Shown here one piece after another: positions 43,481 to 55,479 of a DNA stretch of 64,000 bases. Under the pieces are notes generated by a model. That model was given only the letters and a program-made list of their open reading frames with translations. It made no database searches and was not told where the DNA came from. Position 1 is the first letter of the stretch. The number at the start of each line of letters is the position of its first letter. The stretch is from the NCBI GenBank assembly GCA_023101725.1, contig JALJCO010007128.1, positions 1 to 64,000 on the forward strand. The letters run 5' to 3'. Position numbers and translations under genes: made by a program. Origin of the DNA: Atherinomorus stipes. Lineage: Eukaryota > Chordata > Actinopteri > Atheriniformes > Atherinidae.

Positions 43481-44514
43481 TTTACCTGCCGGTCCGGAGA
43501 CGCAGCTGCGCGGAACCAGGAGTAGTTTAACTAACCAGAGGTGATCTAACGTTCACCAGTTACGGCGTTTCAGTCCCACAGAAAGCTTTAACTTCACGCG
43601 CATGAGTGGATTTATGCAACACGAGAGGAAGAGAAGCTTCCAGGAGGAGGTGTTGTCCCGGCCAGCCTCAGGTTGGTGCACGTGCCTGCATCTGGTGCGT
43701 CATGTCTGCCAAACAGCTGGATTTACTCCGGATTGTTCAGAGTAGCGTAACTTCATAAATGCGCGTAAATGTTTCCATGACAACAGGTTGTGTTTCTGTA
43801 CTGGTCTGAAGTAATTTCCTACCAGTTAAACCAGCGTCTCTTCGTGGGAACGCGCGTGCATGATGCGCAGCTTCCCTCTGCAGAAATGAATGACAGCTGC
43901 TCTAACTGCTGCTGAAGTGCCACTGAGCAAGGCACTGGTGGAACAAAGATGTGGCAGGTTAGGATTTGACATGCACAATCCAGTTTTTCCTGATCCAGTC
44001 CCATACCGATACCTGGTCTGAACGTATCGGCCGATACTGATGTGATACTACTGCTGAATGAATGAAGCGTCCAAATGATCCCGACCGTCCGATTAAAGAA
44101 AAAGGATAAATTCACAATCGAAATTCAAATTTAAGAAAATAAAGAAACTGGTAATAAAAAAAATAAATAAGGATTTATTGAAATAAAGTAGTTTTTAAAA
44201 CATATATATCTCACATTTTGTTAATTTTCAAATGAACAAGGAACAAGAAGTCACATACAAAAAACAACAAAACATTAAATAATAGGAATAAATATGAAAA
44301 TTAAATTAAAATAGTCCATATACATGTATGAATACATACACACATATATACTGCATTTATACATTTATACAAACAAACACAAAAGATAAAATAAATTTTT
44401 AAAAAAAGAGAGAAAAAGGAGGAAGGTCACTTCACTACAAAACAGAAAATCATTGCATGAGTGACGGTGGTAGAAAGAGAAATGAAAGATAATAAAGATA
44501 AGTATCCATAAATA
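43481..44514. other. Spacer, partly hAT-like, no gene
   Basis: The segment 43990-44060 (CCCATACCGATACC and GTATCGGCCGATACTGATG) resembles the termini of fish hAT elements and the 69-bp array unit. 44110-44410 is very AT-rich. The - strand frame 43819-44115 has no recognisable domain. Confidence 0.45.
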
Positions 44515-44910
44515 TTGTTTTTGAATTGTGGTTGGAAATAATAATTAAAACAAACAAACAAACAAAACTGTCTCAGACACATCAGAGCATCTTTCCCATG
44601 AACATGGACCAACATACCTGTGAACAGGTGCAGACGTCTGATTGGACGTTACAGAAACACCTGATTGCAGTGATTGAATCAAAGTGTTGCTGAACAACAT
44701 TTTAGCTTCAGAGCCCCATCATGCTTGTTTACTTGTTTTATTTTTTGTTTGTTTTTAATATTTCTGTTGAACCACAATTCAGAATCAACGTCATGATTTT
44801 CATAGAATCTTTATTTATTATTGATTTCATCAATTTCATCTTATGTCGCTGACAGATGATGTTTTTCCTTCTTTAGTTGGAGGGTCTGAATAATTTGGAG
44901 GACGACGGTA
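44515..44910 (-). mobile_element. Interspersed repeat, probable non-autonomous Tc1-like element, copy 2 (inverted)
   Basis: This is the reverse-complement counterpart of 27050-27440. Shared blocks in order are AAAACTGTCTCAGACACATC, CATGAACATGGACCAACATA, CGTCTGATTGGACGTTACAG, AGAGCCCCATCATGCTTGTT and the terminus GAATAATTTGGAGGACGAC. The two copies differ by scattered substitutions and small indels, so they are old. The C homopolymer of copy 1 is absent here. Confidence 0.65.
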
Positions 44911-45136
44911 TGGAAAGACAAAAAGTACTAAGTAAACATTTAGCCTTGTTAAAAAACAGGGACAAATGAACACAGATGTAAATTTACTTAATATTATTTA
45001 TCAACAGATAAAGTTTCTGCTAGCAACAAAAAGAAATAAATATCACTTCCATGTAAACTGCTAAGAGATGTTTTAAAAAGTGACATAACATCTAACGGCT
45101 AAAACCCAACAAGCAATGGCTTCATTAACATGTAAA
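44911..45136. other. Short AT-rich spacer
   Basis: No feature seen between the interspersed repeat and the 69-bp array. Confidence 0.5.
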
Positions 45137-48100
45137 TTACCGGATCTAGAGCTGTCCCGGTCCGATACCAGTACCGGATATCTGGCTGATACTGGTTAAA
45201 AACTTGGATCGGATCTAGAGCTGTCCCGGTCCGATACCAGTATCGGATATCTGGCTGATACTGGTTAAAAACTTGGATCGGATCTAGAGCTGTCCCGGTC
45301 CGATACCAGTACCGGATATCTGGCTGATACTGGTTAAAAACTTGGATCGGATCTAGAGCTGTCCCGGTCCGATACCAGTACCGGATATCTGGCTGATACT
45401 GGTTAAAAACTTGGATCGGATCTAGAGCTGTCCCGGTCCGATACCAGTATCGGATATCTGGCTGATACTGGTTAAAAACTTGGATCGGATCTAGAGCTGT
45501 CCCGGTCCAATACCAGTATCGGATATCTGGCTGATACTGGTTAAAAACTTGGATCGGATCTAGAGCTGTCCCGGTCCGATACCAGTACCGGATATCTGGC
45601 TGATACTGGTTAAAAACTTGGATCGGATCTAGAGCTGTCCCGGTCCGATACCAGTATCGGATATCTGGCTGATACTGGTTAAAAACTTGGATCGGATCTA
45701 GAGCTGTCCCGGTCCGATACCAGTATCGGATATCTGGCTGATACTGGTTAAAAACTTGGATCGGATCTAGAGCTGTCCGGTCCGATACCAGTATCGGATA
45801 TCTGGCTGATACTGGTTAAAAACTTGGATCGGATCTAGAGCTGTCCCGGTCCGATACCAGTATCGGATATCTGGCTGATACTGGTTAAAAACTTGGATCG
45901 GATCTAGAGCTGTCCCGGTCCGATACCAGTATCGGATATCTGGCTGATACTGGTTAAAAACTTGGATCGGATCTAGAGCTGTCCCGGTCCGATACCAGTA
46001 TCGGATATCTGGCTGATACTGGTTAAAAACTTGGATCGGATCTAGAGCTGTCCCGGTCCGATACCAGTGTCGGATATCTGGCTGATACTGGTTAAAAACT
46101 TGGATCGGATCTAGAGCTGTCCCGGTCCGATACCAGTATCGGATATCTGGCTGATACTGGTTAAAAACTTGGATCGGATCTAGAGCTGTCCCGGTCCGAT
46201 ACCAGTATCGGATATCTGGCTGATACTGGTTAAAAACTTGGATCGGATCTAGAGCTGTCCCGGTCCGATACCAGTATCGGATATCTGGCTGATACTGGTT
46301 AAAAACTTGGATCGGATCTAGAGCTGTCCCGGTCCGATACCAGTATCGGATATCTGGCTGATACTGGTTAAAAACTTGGATCGGATCTAGAGCTGTCCCG
46401 GTCCGATACCAGTATCGGATATCTGGCTGATACTGGTTAAAAACTTGGATCGGATCTAGAGCTGTCCCGGTCCGATACCAGTACCGGATATCTGGCTGAT
46501 ACTGGTTAAAAACTTGGATCGGATCTAGAGCTGTCCCGGTCCGATACCAGTATCGGATATCTGGCTGATACTGGTTAAAAACTTGGATCGGATCTAGAGC
46601 TGTCCGGTCCGATACCAGTACCGGATATCTGGCTGATACTGGTTAAAAACTTGGATCGGATCTAGAGCTGTTCCGGTCCGATACCAGTACCGGATATCTG
46701 GCTGATACTGGTTAAAAACTTGGATGGGATCTAGAGCTGTCCCGGTCCGATACCAGTATCGTTTATCTGGCTGATACTGGTTAAAAACTTGGATCGGATC
46801 TAGAGCTGTCCCGGTCCGATACCAGTGTCGGATATCTGGCTGATACTGGTTAAAAACTTGGATCGGATCTAGAGCTGTTCCGGTCCGATACCAGTATCGG
46901 ATATCTGGCTGATACTGGTTAAAAACTTGGATCGGATCTAGAGCTGTCCCGGTCCGATACCAGTACCGGATATCTGGCTGATACTGGTTAAAAACTTGGA
47001 TCGGATCTAGAGCTGTCCCGGTCCGATACCAGTATCGGATATCTGGCTGATACTGGTTAAAAACTTGGATCGGATCTAGAGCTGTCCCGGTCCAGTACCA
47101 GTATCGGATATCTGGCTGATACTGGTTAAAAACTTGGATCGGATCTAGAACTGTCCCGGTCCGATACCAGTATCGGATATCTGGCTGATACTGGTTAAAA
47201 ACTTGGATCGGATCTAGAGCTGTCCCGGTCCGATACCAGTATCGGATATCTGGCTGATACTGGTTAAAAACTTGGATCGGATCTAGAGCTGTCGCGGTCC
47301 GATACCAGTACCGGATATCTGGCTGATACTGGTTAAAAACTTGGATCGGGTCTAGAGCTGTCCCGGTCCAGTACCAGTACCGGATATCTGGCTGATACTG
47401 GTGAAAAACTTGGATCGGATCTAGAGCTGTCCCGGTCCGATACCAGTATCGGATATCTGGCTGATACTGGTTAAAAACTTGGATCGGATCTAGAGCTGTC
47501 CCGGTCCGATACCAGTATCAGATATCTGGCTGATACTGGTTAAAAACTTGGATCGGATCTAGAGCTGTCCCGGTCCGATACCAGTATCGGATATCTGGCT
47601 GATACTAGTTAAAAACTTGGATCGGATCTAGAGCTGTCCCGGTCCGATACCAGTACCGGATATCTGGCTGATACTGGTTAAAAACTTGGATCGGATCTAG
47701 AGCTGTCCCGGTCCAATACAAGTATCAGATATCTGGCTGATACTGGTTAAAAACTTGGATCGGATCTAGAGCTGTCCCGGTCCGATACAAGTATCAGATA
47801 TCTGGCTGATACTGGTGAAAAACTTGGATCGGATCTAGAGCTGTCCCGGTCCGATACAAGTATCAGATATCTGGCTGATACTGGTGAAAAACTTGGATCG
47901 GATCTAGAACTGTCCCGGTCCGATACAAGTATCAGATATCTGGCTGATACTGGTGAAAAACTTGGATCGGATCTAGAGCTGTCCCGGTCCGATACAAGTA
48001 TCAGATATCTGGCTGATACTGGTGAAAAACTTGGATCGGATCTAGAACTGTCCCGGTCCGATACCAGTATCGGATATCTGGCTGATACTGGTTAAAAACT

Positions 48101-51100
48101 TGGATCGGATCTAGAGCTGTCCCGGTCCGATACCAGTATCGGATATCTGGCTGATACTGGTTAAAAACTTGGATCGGATCTAGAGCTGTCCCGGTCCGAT
48201 ACCAGTACCGGATATCTGGCTGATACTGGTTAAAAACTTGGATCGGATCTAGGCTGTCCCGGTCCGATACCAGTACCGGATATCTGGCTGATACTGGTTA
48301 AAAACTTGGATCGGATCTAGAGCTGTCCCGGTCCGATACCAGTATCGGATATCTGGCTGATACTGGTTAAAAACTTGGATCGGATCTAGAGCTGTCCCGG
48401 TCCGATACCAGTATCGGATATCTGGCTGATACTGGTTAAAAACTTGGATCGGATCTAGAGCTGTCCGGTCCGATACCAGTGTCGGATATCTGGCTGATAC
48501 TGGTTAAAAACTTGGATCGGATCTAGAGCTGTCCCGGTCCGATACCAGTATCGGATATCTGGCTGATACTGGTTAAAAACTTGGATCGGATCTAGAGCTG
48601 TCCCGGTCAGATACCAGTATCGGATATCTGGCTGATACTGGTTAAAAACTTGGATCGGATCTAGAGCTGTCCCGGTCCGATACCAGTGTCGGATATCTGG
48701 CTGATACTGGTTAAAAACTTGGATCGGATCTAGAGCTGTCCCAGTCCGATACCAGTATCGGATATCTGGCTGATACTGGTTAAAAACTTGGATCGGATCT
48801 AGAGCTGTCCCGGTCAGATACCAGTATCGGATATCTGGCTGATACTGGTTAAAAACTTGGATCGGATCTAGAGCTGTCCCGGTCCGATACCAGTATCGGA
48901 TATCTGGCTGATACTGGTTAAAAACTTGGATCGGATCTAGAGCTGTCCCGGTCCGATACCAGTACCGGATATCTGGCTGATACTGGTTAAAAACTTGGAT
49001 CGGATCTAGAGCTGTCCCGGTCCGATACCAGTACCGGATATCTGGCTGATACTGGTTAAAAACTTGGATCGGATCTAGAGCTGTCCCGGTCCGATACCAG
49101 TATCGGATATCTGGCTGATACTGGTTAAAAACTTGGATCGGATCTAGAGCTGTCCCGGTCCGATACCAGTATCGGATATCTGGCTGATACTGGTTAAAAA
49201 CTTGGATCGGATCTAGAGCTGTCCCGGTCCGATACCAGTATCGGATATCTGGCTGATACTGGTTAAAAACTTGGATCGGATCTAGAGCTGTCCCGGTCCA
49301 GTACCAGTATCGGATATCTGGCTGATACTGGTTAAAAACTTGGATCGGATCTAGAGCTGTCCCGGTCCGATACCAGTACCGGATATCTGGCTGATACTGG
49401 TTAAAAACTTGGATCGGATCTAGAGCTGTCCCGGTCCGATACCAGTATCGGATATCTGGCTGATACTGGTTAAAAACTTGGATCGGATCTAGAGCTGTCC
49501 CGGTCCGATACCAGTACCGGATATCTGGCTGATACTGGTTAAAAACTTGGATCGGATCTAGAGCTGTCCCGGTCCAGTACCAGTACCGGATATCTGGCTG
49601 ATACTGGTGAAAAACTTGGATCGGATCTAGAGCTGTCCCGGTCCGATACCAGTATCGGATATCTGGCTGATACTGGTTAAAAACTTGGATCGGATCTAGA
49701 GCTGTCCCGGTCCGATACCAGTATCGGATATCTGGCTGATACTGGTTAAAAACTTGGATCGGATCTAGAGCTGTCCGGTCCGATACCAGTATCGGATATC
49801 TGGCTGATACTGGTTAAAAACTTGGATCGGATCTAGAGCTGTCCCGGTCCAGTACCAGTATCGGATATCTGGCTGATACTGGTTAAAAACGGATCGGATC
49901 TAGAGCTGTCCCGGTCCGATACCAGTACCGGATATCTGGCTGATACTGGTTAAAAACTGGATCGGATCTAGAGCTGTCCCGGTCCGATACCAGTATCGGA
50001 TATCTGGCTGATACTGGTTAAAAACTTGGATCGGATCTAGAGCTGTCCCGGTCCGATACCAGTATCGGATATCTGGCTGATACTGGTTAAAAACTTGGAT
50101 CGGATCTAGAGCTGTCCCGGTCCGATACCAGTATCGGATATCTGGTTGATACTGGTTAAAAACTTGGATCGGATCTAGAGCTGTCCCGGTCCGATACCAG
50201 TATCGGATATCTGGCTGATCTGGTTAAAAACTTGGATCGGATCTAGAGCTGTCCCGGTCCGATACCAGTATCGGATATCTGGCTGATACTGGTTAAAAAC
50301 TTGGATCGGATCTAGAGCTGTACCGGTCTGATACCAGTATCGGATATCTGGCTGATACTGGTTAAAAACTTGGATCGGATCTAGAGCTGTCCCGGTCCGA
50401 TACCAGTATCGGATATCTGGCTGATACTGGTTAAAACTTGGATCGGATCTAGAGCTGTCCCGGTCCGATACCAGTTCGGATATCTGGCTGATACTGGTTA
50501 AAAACTTGGATCGGATCTAGAGCTGTCCGGTCCAGTACCAGTATCGGATATCTGGCTGATACTGGTTAAAAACTTGGATCGGATCTAGAGCTGTCCCGGT
50601 CCGATACCAGTATCGGATATCTGGCTGATACTGGTTAAAAACTTGGATCGGATCTAGAGCTGTCCCGGTCCGATACCAGTATCGGATATCTGGCTGATAC
50701 TGGTTAAAAACTTGGATGGGATCTAGAGCTGTCCCGGTCCGATACCAGTACCGGATATCTGGCTGATACTGGTTAAAAACTTGGATCGGATCTAGAGCTG
50801 TCCCGGTCCAGTACCAGTACCGGATATCTGGCTGATACTGGTGAAAAACTTGGATCGGATCTAGAGCTGTCCCGGTCCGATCCAGTATCGGATATCTGGC
50901 TGATACTGGTTAAAAACTTGGATCGGATCTAGAGCTGTCCCGGTCCGATACCAGTATCGGATATCTGGCTGATACTGGTTAAAAACTTGGATCGGATCTA
51001 GAGCTGTCCGGTCCGATACCAGTATCGGATATCTGGCTGATACTGGTTAAAAACTTGGATCGGATCTAGAGCTGTCCCCGGTCCGATACCAGTATCGGAT

Positions 51101-51897
51101 ATCTGGCTGATACTGGTTAAAAACTTGGATCGGGTCTAGAGCTGTCCGGTCCAGTACCAGTATCGGATATCTGGCTGATACTGGTTAAAAACTTGGATCG
51201 GATCTAGAGCTGTCCCGGTCCGATACCAGTACCGGATATCTGGCTGATACTGGTTAAAAACTTGGATCGGATCTAGAGCTGTCCCCGGTCCGATACCAGT
51301 ATCGGATATCTGGCTGATACTGGTTAAAAACTTGGATCGGATCTGGAGCTGTCCCGGTCCGATACCAGTATCGGATATCTGGCTGATACTGGTTAAAAAC
51401 TTGGATCGGATCTAGAGCTGTCCCGGTCCGATACCAGTATCGGATATCTGGCTGATACTGGTTAAAAACTTGGATCGGATCTAGAGCTGTCCCGGTCCGA
51501 TACCAGTATCGGATATCTGGCTGATACTGGTTAAAAACTTGGATCGGATCTAGAGCTGTCCCGGTCCGATACCAGTATCGGATATCTGGCTGATACTGGT
51601 TAAAAACTTGGATCGGATCTAGAGCTGTCCCGGTCCGATACCAGTATCGGATATCTGGCTGATACTGGTTAAAAACTTGGATCGGATCTAGAGCTGTACC
51701 GGTCTGATACCAGTATCGGATATCTGGCTGATACTGGTTAAAAACTTGGATCGGATCTAGAGCTGTCCCGGTCCGATACCAGTATCGGATATCTGGCTGA
51801 TACTGGTTAAAAACTTGGATCGGATCTAGAGCTGTCCCGGTCCGATACCAGTACCGGATATCTGGCTGATACTGGTTAAAAACTTGGATCGGATCGG
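45137..51897. repeat. Satellite-like array, 69 bp unit, about 98 copies
   Basis: Units follow CGGATCTAGAGCTGTCCCGG, TCCGATACCAGTATCGGA, TATCTGGCTGATACTGG and TTAAAAACTTGGAT. Two mutually exclusive hairpins can be drawn: TCCGATAC/GTATCGGA with a 2-nt centre, and ACCAGTATC/GATACTGGT with a 12-nt loop. Frequent variants are GTACCGG, which breaks the first hairpin, TCCAGTACC and GGTGAAAAAC. The GGTCCAGTACCAGTACCGG unit plus GTGAAAAAC recurs near 47367, 49571 and 50808, suggesting block duplication. A 217-codon - strand frame (51254-51907) of 23-residue repeats is an artefact of 69 being three times 23. Confidence 0.97.
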
Positions 51898-52560
51898 AAT
51901 TCACCAAAATTTACTGATCCAGGAAATTCTTTCAAGCACTTCTTCCTGACCGGGTCTTAAGCTTCTCTGACTGGAATCAGAGTCCGTTTGCTCGGAAAGT
52001 CGCTTTCTTTAGGGGAGGTGTGAACGCGCAAACGGACTCTGATCCGGAACAAACAACCGGACTCGGTCCGCCTGCAAACGCAGGTCTCGGTCTGATTCAA
52101 GTGAACCAAAGACAGGAAGTGGACTACAGATTGCATTGCATTGTGGGTAAACGCTACGACACCAAACACACGTGTGGGACTGCAGTACTGATAAAGACGG
52201 CTCGTGGTCAGACGTGGAGTTATGAGGAAGTAAAAGCTTTAACGGATATGTGATCTGATGACATCATATCAGCTGCTCGTACAGAAATAACGTCTCTGAG
52301 GAGGAAACAGAAGCTGTGAGAAGCTTCTTGTTCGTGCGTCTCGTCCTCGTCGACGGTGAATCTGAGAGCAGCGCCACCTGAGATTCTCATACTTGGACCG
52401 CTTGGCAATAGTGCAACGTGAACGCGATCTCGGTTCGGAAGACCACCCCCGCCCCCACCCGGACCGAGTCCCCAAACGGGCCGAGACTCGTGGACTAGGC
52501 GTTCTGAATGTGCCCTTAAAGTCAGAGTCGGTGATCCGGCTCAGTCCTCTGGTTCTACTG
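51898..52560 (+). mobile_element. Decayed DNA transposon with Myb/SANT-like domain (Harbinger-like)
   Basis: A + frame at 52020-52253 ends in KTARGQTWSYEEVKALTDM; the next codon is TGA where the Myb-like family expects tryptophan. Translation past it continues as SDDIISAARTEITSLRRKQ before another stop at about 52317. WSYEEV, a trailing W position and the basic tail are typical of the Myb/SANT-like DNA-binding protein of Harbinger transposons. Flanking sequence has opposed words such as CGGACTCGGTCC (about 52060) and GGACCGAGTCC (about 52460), which fit internal inverted repeats. I infer a dead copy; boundaries are approximate. Confidence 0.5.
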
Positions 52561-53461
52561 GGTGAAATGTTCTTTCCATCCTGACGGCATCAACACGTCG
52601 TTATTCATGAACAGAAGGAAGCAGTCAGACGTCTGTGAGAGCTGCAGGTCTGTAATTCACCTGCTATTCACACCAAAAGGCAGGAGTTGGTCATCTACAA
52701 CTTAGAAAGAACGAATCGATGCCTTTATGTCTTGTCTCTGTCCCCCCCTCTCTCCGTCCCCCACCTGACCCCGTGTGCCGCTCACTGTAAACAAATATAG
52801 CTAACGGACTGCTAACTGCTGCTGCGCCAGAAAACCCAAACTAAAACAAAACAGCAGATCAGGATCAGGTCTCGGAGGCGTCGATGTTTGCTGTGTGGAC
52901 TTTTTACACCACAGAAGGAGTTGGAGGTGAGTGGATTCAAGCTATTAGAAAAAAGCTCTTTACTATCCAGCTAACGAGCTATCCACTCGGTTGTTATCGT
53001 TAACCTGGTGAAACATTGGCGCACACGTCCCTGCGCTCTGAAGACGTGGTTTCCGGTGGTGTTTTTTAAACTGTCGCTTGTTCAAACCGTTTTTCCAACA
53101 TTGCCAACCCTAGCTTTAATTTATTTGAAATGATTTGATTTATTATTATGTTCACAAGTTAAAAATTCATCTTGCTATGTGATAAATAATAAATGGGTCA
53201 GTTTTTCCTCAGACTGACTGTGATGGACTAAAATGAACCTGTTAAAACAGATTTTTAGAGGTAAAGTTCAGAAAACAGACATACTGAACATAAACCTCCA
53301 AGAGAATTCATTTTCTGACAAATATGCAGAATCTTTGGCCCAAAACACAGAAAAGTATCAACACTGGGCTTTGGCCGATTCTTGACCGTTGGTATTGGCA
53401 TCTGAAGCAAAAAAGTGGGAATGGTACAGTCCTGTCTGGATCAGCCTCATTCATCTGATAT
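52561..53461. other. Spacer, no gene recognised
   Basis: Mixed composition. A possible donor GAGGTGAGT at about 52925 has no supporting exon. Parts look repeat-like but I cannot assign them. Confidence 0.4.
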
Positions 53462-53535
53462 CTAGGGATGCACCGATTGTGAAAGTCTGGGCCGATACCG
53501 ATACCGATGTTTAACATAACAATGTGGCCGATGTT

Positions 53536-54886
53536 ACCGTACCGTCTTCTTCCGCTTATCCGGGATCGGGTCGCGGGGGCAGCTGCCTAAGCAGGGAAGC
53601 CCAGACTTCCCTCTCCCCGGCCACAGCCGCCAGCTCATCCGGGGGGATCCCGAGGCATTCCCAGGCCAGCCGGGAGACGTAGTCCCTCCAGCGTGTCCTG
53701 GGTCTCCCCCGGGGTCTGGTCCTGGTGGGACGTGCCTGGATCACCAGGGAGGCGTCCAGGAGGCATCCTGATCAGATGCCCGAGCCACCTCATCTGGCTC
53801 CTCTCTATACGGAGGAGCAGCGGCTCTACTTTGAGTCCCTCCCGAATGACCGAGCTCCTCACCCTATCTCTAAGGGAGAGCCCGGCCCCCCTGCGGAGGA
53901 AACTCATTTCGGCCGCTTGTACCCGCGATCTCGTTCTTTCGGTCATGACTCACAGCTCATGGCCATAGGTGAGGGTAGGAACGTAGATGGACGGTAAATC
54001 GAGAGCTTCGCCTTCTGGCTCAGCTCCTTCTTCACCACGACGGACCGATGCAGAGTCCGCATCACTGCAGACGCCGCACCGATCCGTCTGTCCATCTCCC
54101 GCTCCATTTTTCCCTGGTAAAGTCTATTCGGGGGTACTGGAGAGGAGGGTCCGTCGGATAGTCGAATCTCGGATTGAGGAGGAGCAGTGTGGTTTTCGTC
54201 CTGGTCGTGGAACAGTGGACCAGCTCTACACTCTCTTCAGGGTCCTGGAGGGGGCATGGGAGTTCTCCAACCAGTCTTCATGTGCTTTGTGGACTTGGAG
54301 AAGGCGTTCGATCGTGTCCCCCGGGGATTCCTGTGGGAGGTTCTCCGGGAGTACGGGGTGCCGGACCCCCTTGTTCGAGCTGTCCGGTCCATGTACAACA
54401 GGTGCCAGAGCTTGGTCCGCATTTCCGGCTGTAGGTCGGATCCATTCCCGGTGAGAGTTGGACTCCGCCAAGGCTGCCCTTTATCGCCGATCCTGTTCAT
54501 AACCTTTATGGACAGGATTTCTAGGCGCAGCCGAGGTGTTGAGGGGATCCGGTTTGGTGGCCTCAGGATCGGGTTTGGTGGCCTCAGGATCCGGTTTGGT
54601 GGTCTCAGGATCGGGTTTGGTGGCCTCAGGATCCGGTTTGGTGGCCTCAGGATCGGGTCTCTGCTGTTTGCAGATGACGTGGTTCTGTTGGCGTCATCGG
54701 GCCGTGATCTCCGGCTCTCGCTGTGGCGATTTGCAGCCGAGTGTGACACGGCCGGGATGAGAATCAGCACCTCCAAATCCGAGACCATGGTCCTCGCCCG
54801 GAAAAGGGGGGAGTGTCCTCTCCGGGTCAGGAGTGAGGTCCTGCCCCAGGTGGAGGAGTTTAAGTATCTCGGGGTCTTGTTCACGA
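53536..54886 (-). mobile_element. Non-LTR retrotransposon (LINE), truncated with twin-priming inversion
   Basis: Two segments of one LINE ORF lie head to head. On the - strand, 53545-54112 encodes the C-terminal part: GKMEREMDRRIGAAS, MTERTRSRVQAAEMSFLRR, RWLGHLIRMPPGRLPG, RGRPRTRWRDYVSRLAWE and PPRPDPG. On the + strand, 54116-54886 encodes reverse transcriptase: CGFRPGRGTVDQLYTL, CFVDLEKAFDRVPRG, GLRQGCPLSPILF, the catalytic FADD and KYLGVLFTS. The + segment stops where the - segment begins in the protein, so the inversion loses little. Both halves have frameshifts (for example near 54270). A 12-bp duplication GTGGCCGATGTT flanks the insert at 53524-53535 and 54887-54898. The insertion is 5'-truncated and inactive. 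Clade not assigned. Confidence 0.93.
54546..54656 (+). repeat. 21-bp tandem expansion inside the LINE reverse transcriptase
   Basis: Five in-frame copies encode RFGGLRI or GFGGLRI just before SLLFADDVV. I expect one copy in related elements. Copies alternate GGATCCGG and GGATCGGG, so a 42-bp dimer pattern is visible. This is a young minisatellite seeded in coding sequence of the transposon. Confidence 0.85.
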
Positions 54887-55408
54887 GTGGCCGATGTTTT
54901 CTATTTTTATTTATTTCTTCCTTTGTGCCACAGAAATTTACAAGTCTTTCAGCTCCTCATCAGTCTCCTTCAATGAGCACAAATTCAATCAGACCAATTT
55001 ATGAAACAGATACAACCTTTAATGTCACTTTGTGGTTGACATTAGTTATAACAAACTTTTTTCTGAAAACTTTTCATAAACCTGGGACTGATAATCAGTA
55101 AAAAGATGCTTCAGTATATTGCCCAACAAAATTGAGTGGTTTTAGCCTAATAAACAAAAACATACTCAGTGAGAAGATTATTTTCATGGCCCAATAAAAA
55201 ATATTTGTGGAGCATGAACTGCAAACTGCGAATCGCTGATCTTTTTCTGAAACGGTAAAATATTGCCACACGACCGCCGCCATCTTTGTTTCTTTACTGA
55301 GGAAAGTGCGCGGATGCCTTCTACCAGTATCTCTCCCCCACCCGCCCAAAAAAGAGGGGAAAGAGTTTTTCTTAAAAACAGTGTTGATGACACATGTAAA
55401 TCTATTTT

Positions 55409-55477
<69 letters not shown>
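55409..55477. repeat. (TA)n microsatellite
   Basis: About 70 bp of TA with one TT interruption, directly abutting the 34-bp array. Confidence 0.95.

Positions 55478-55479
<2 letters not shown>

Larger units (their letters stand above)
53462..55360 (-). mobile_element. hAT-like transposon remnant with BED zinc finger, split by a LINE
   Basis: The low-coordinate end begins TAGGGATGCACCGATTG, a typical fish hAT terminus, followed by CCGATACC repeats. On the - strand near 55180-55300 a frame reads KMAAVVWQYFTVSEKDQRF then AVCSSCS. This is the start of a BED zinc finger (tryptophan, F-T, then the first Cys pair) as found at the N terminus of hAT transposases. The second half of the finger and the catalytic domain are missing. 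A LINE copy interrupts the element at 53536-54886. The other terminus was not found and may be lost to the TA run and 34-bp array. Confidence 0.6.

Noticed and set aside
51254..51907. 217-codon - strand frame of 23-residue repeats
   Set aside because: It exists only where consecutive 69-bp units lack indels; the rest of the array has no such frame.
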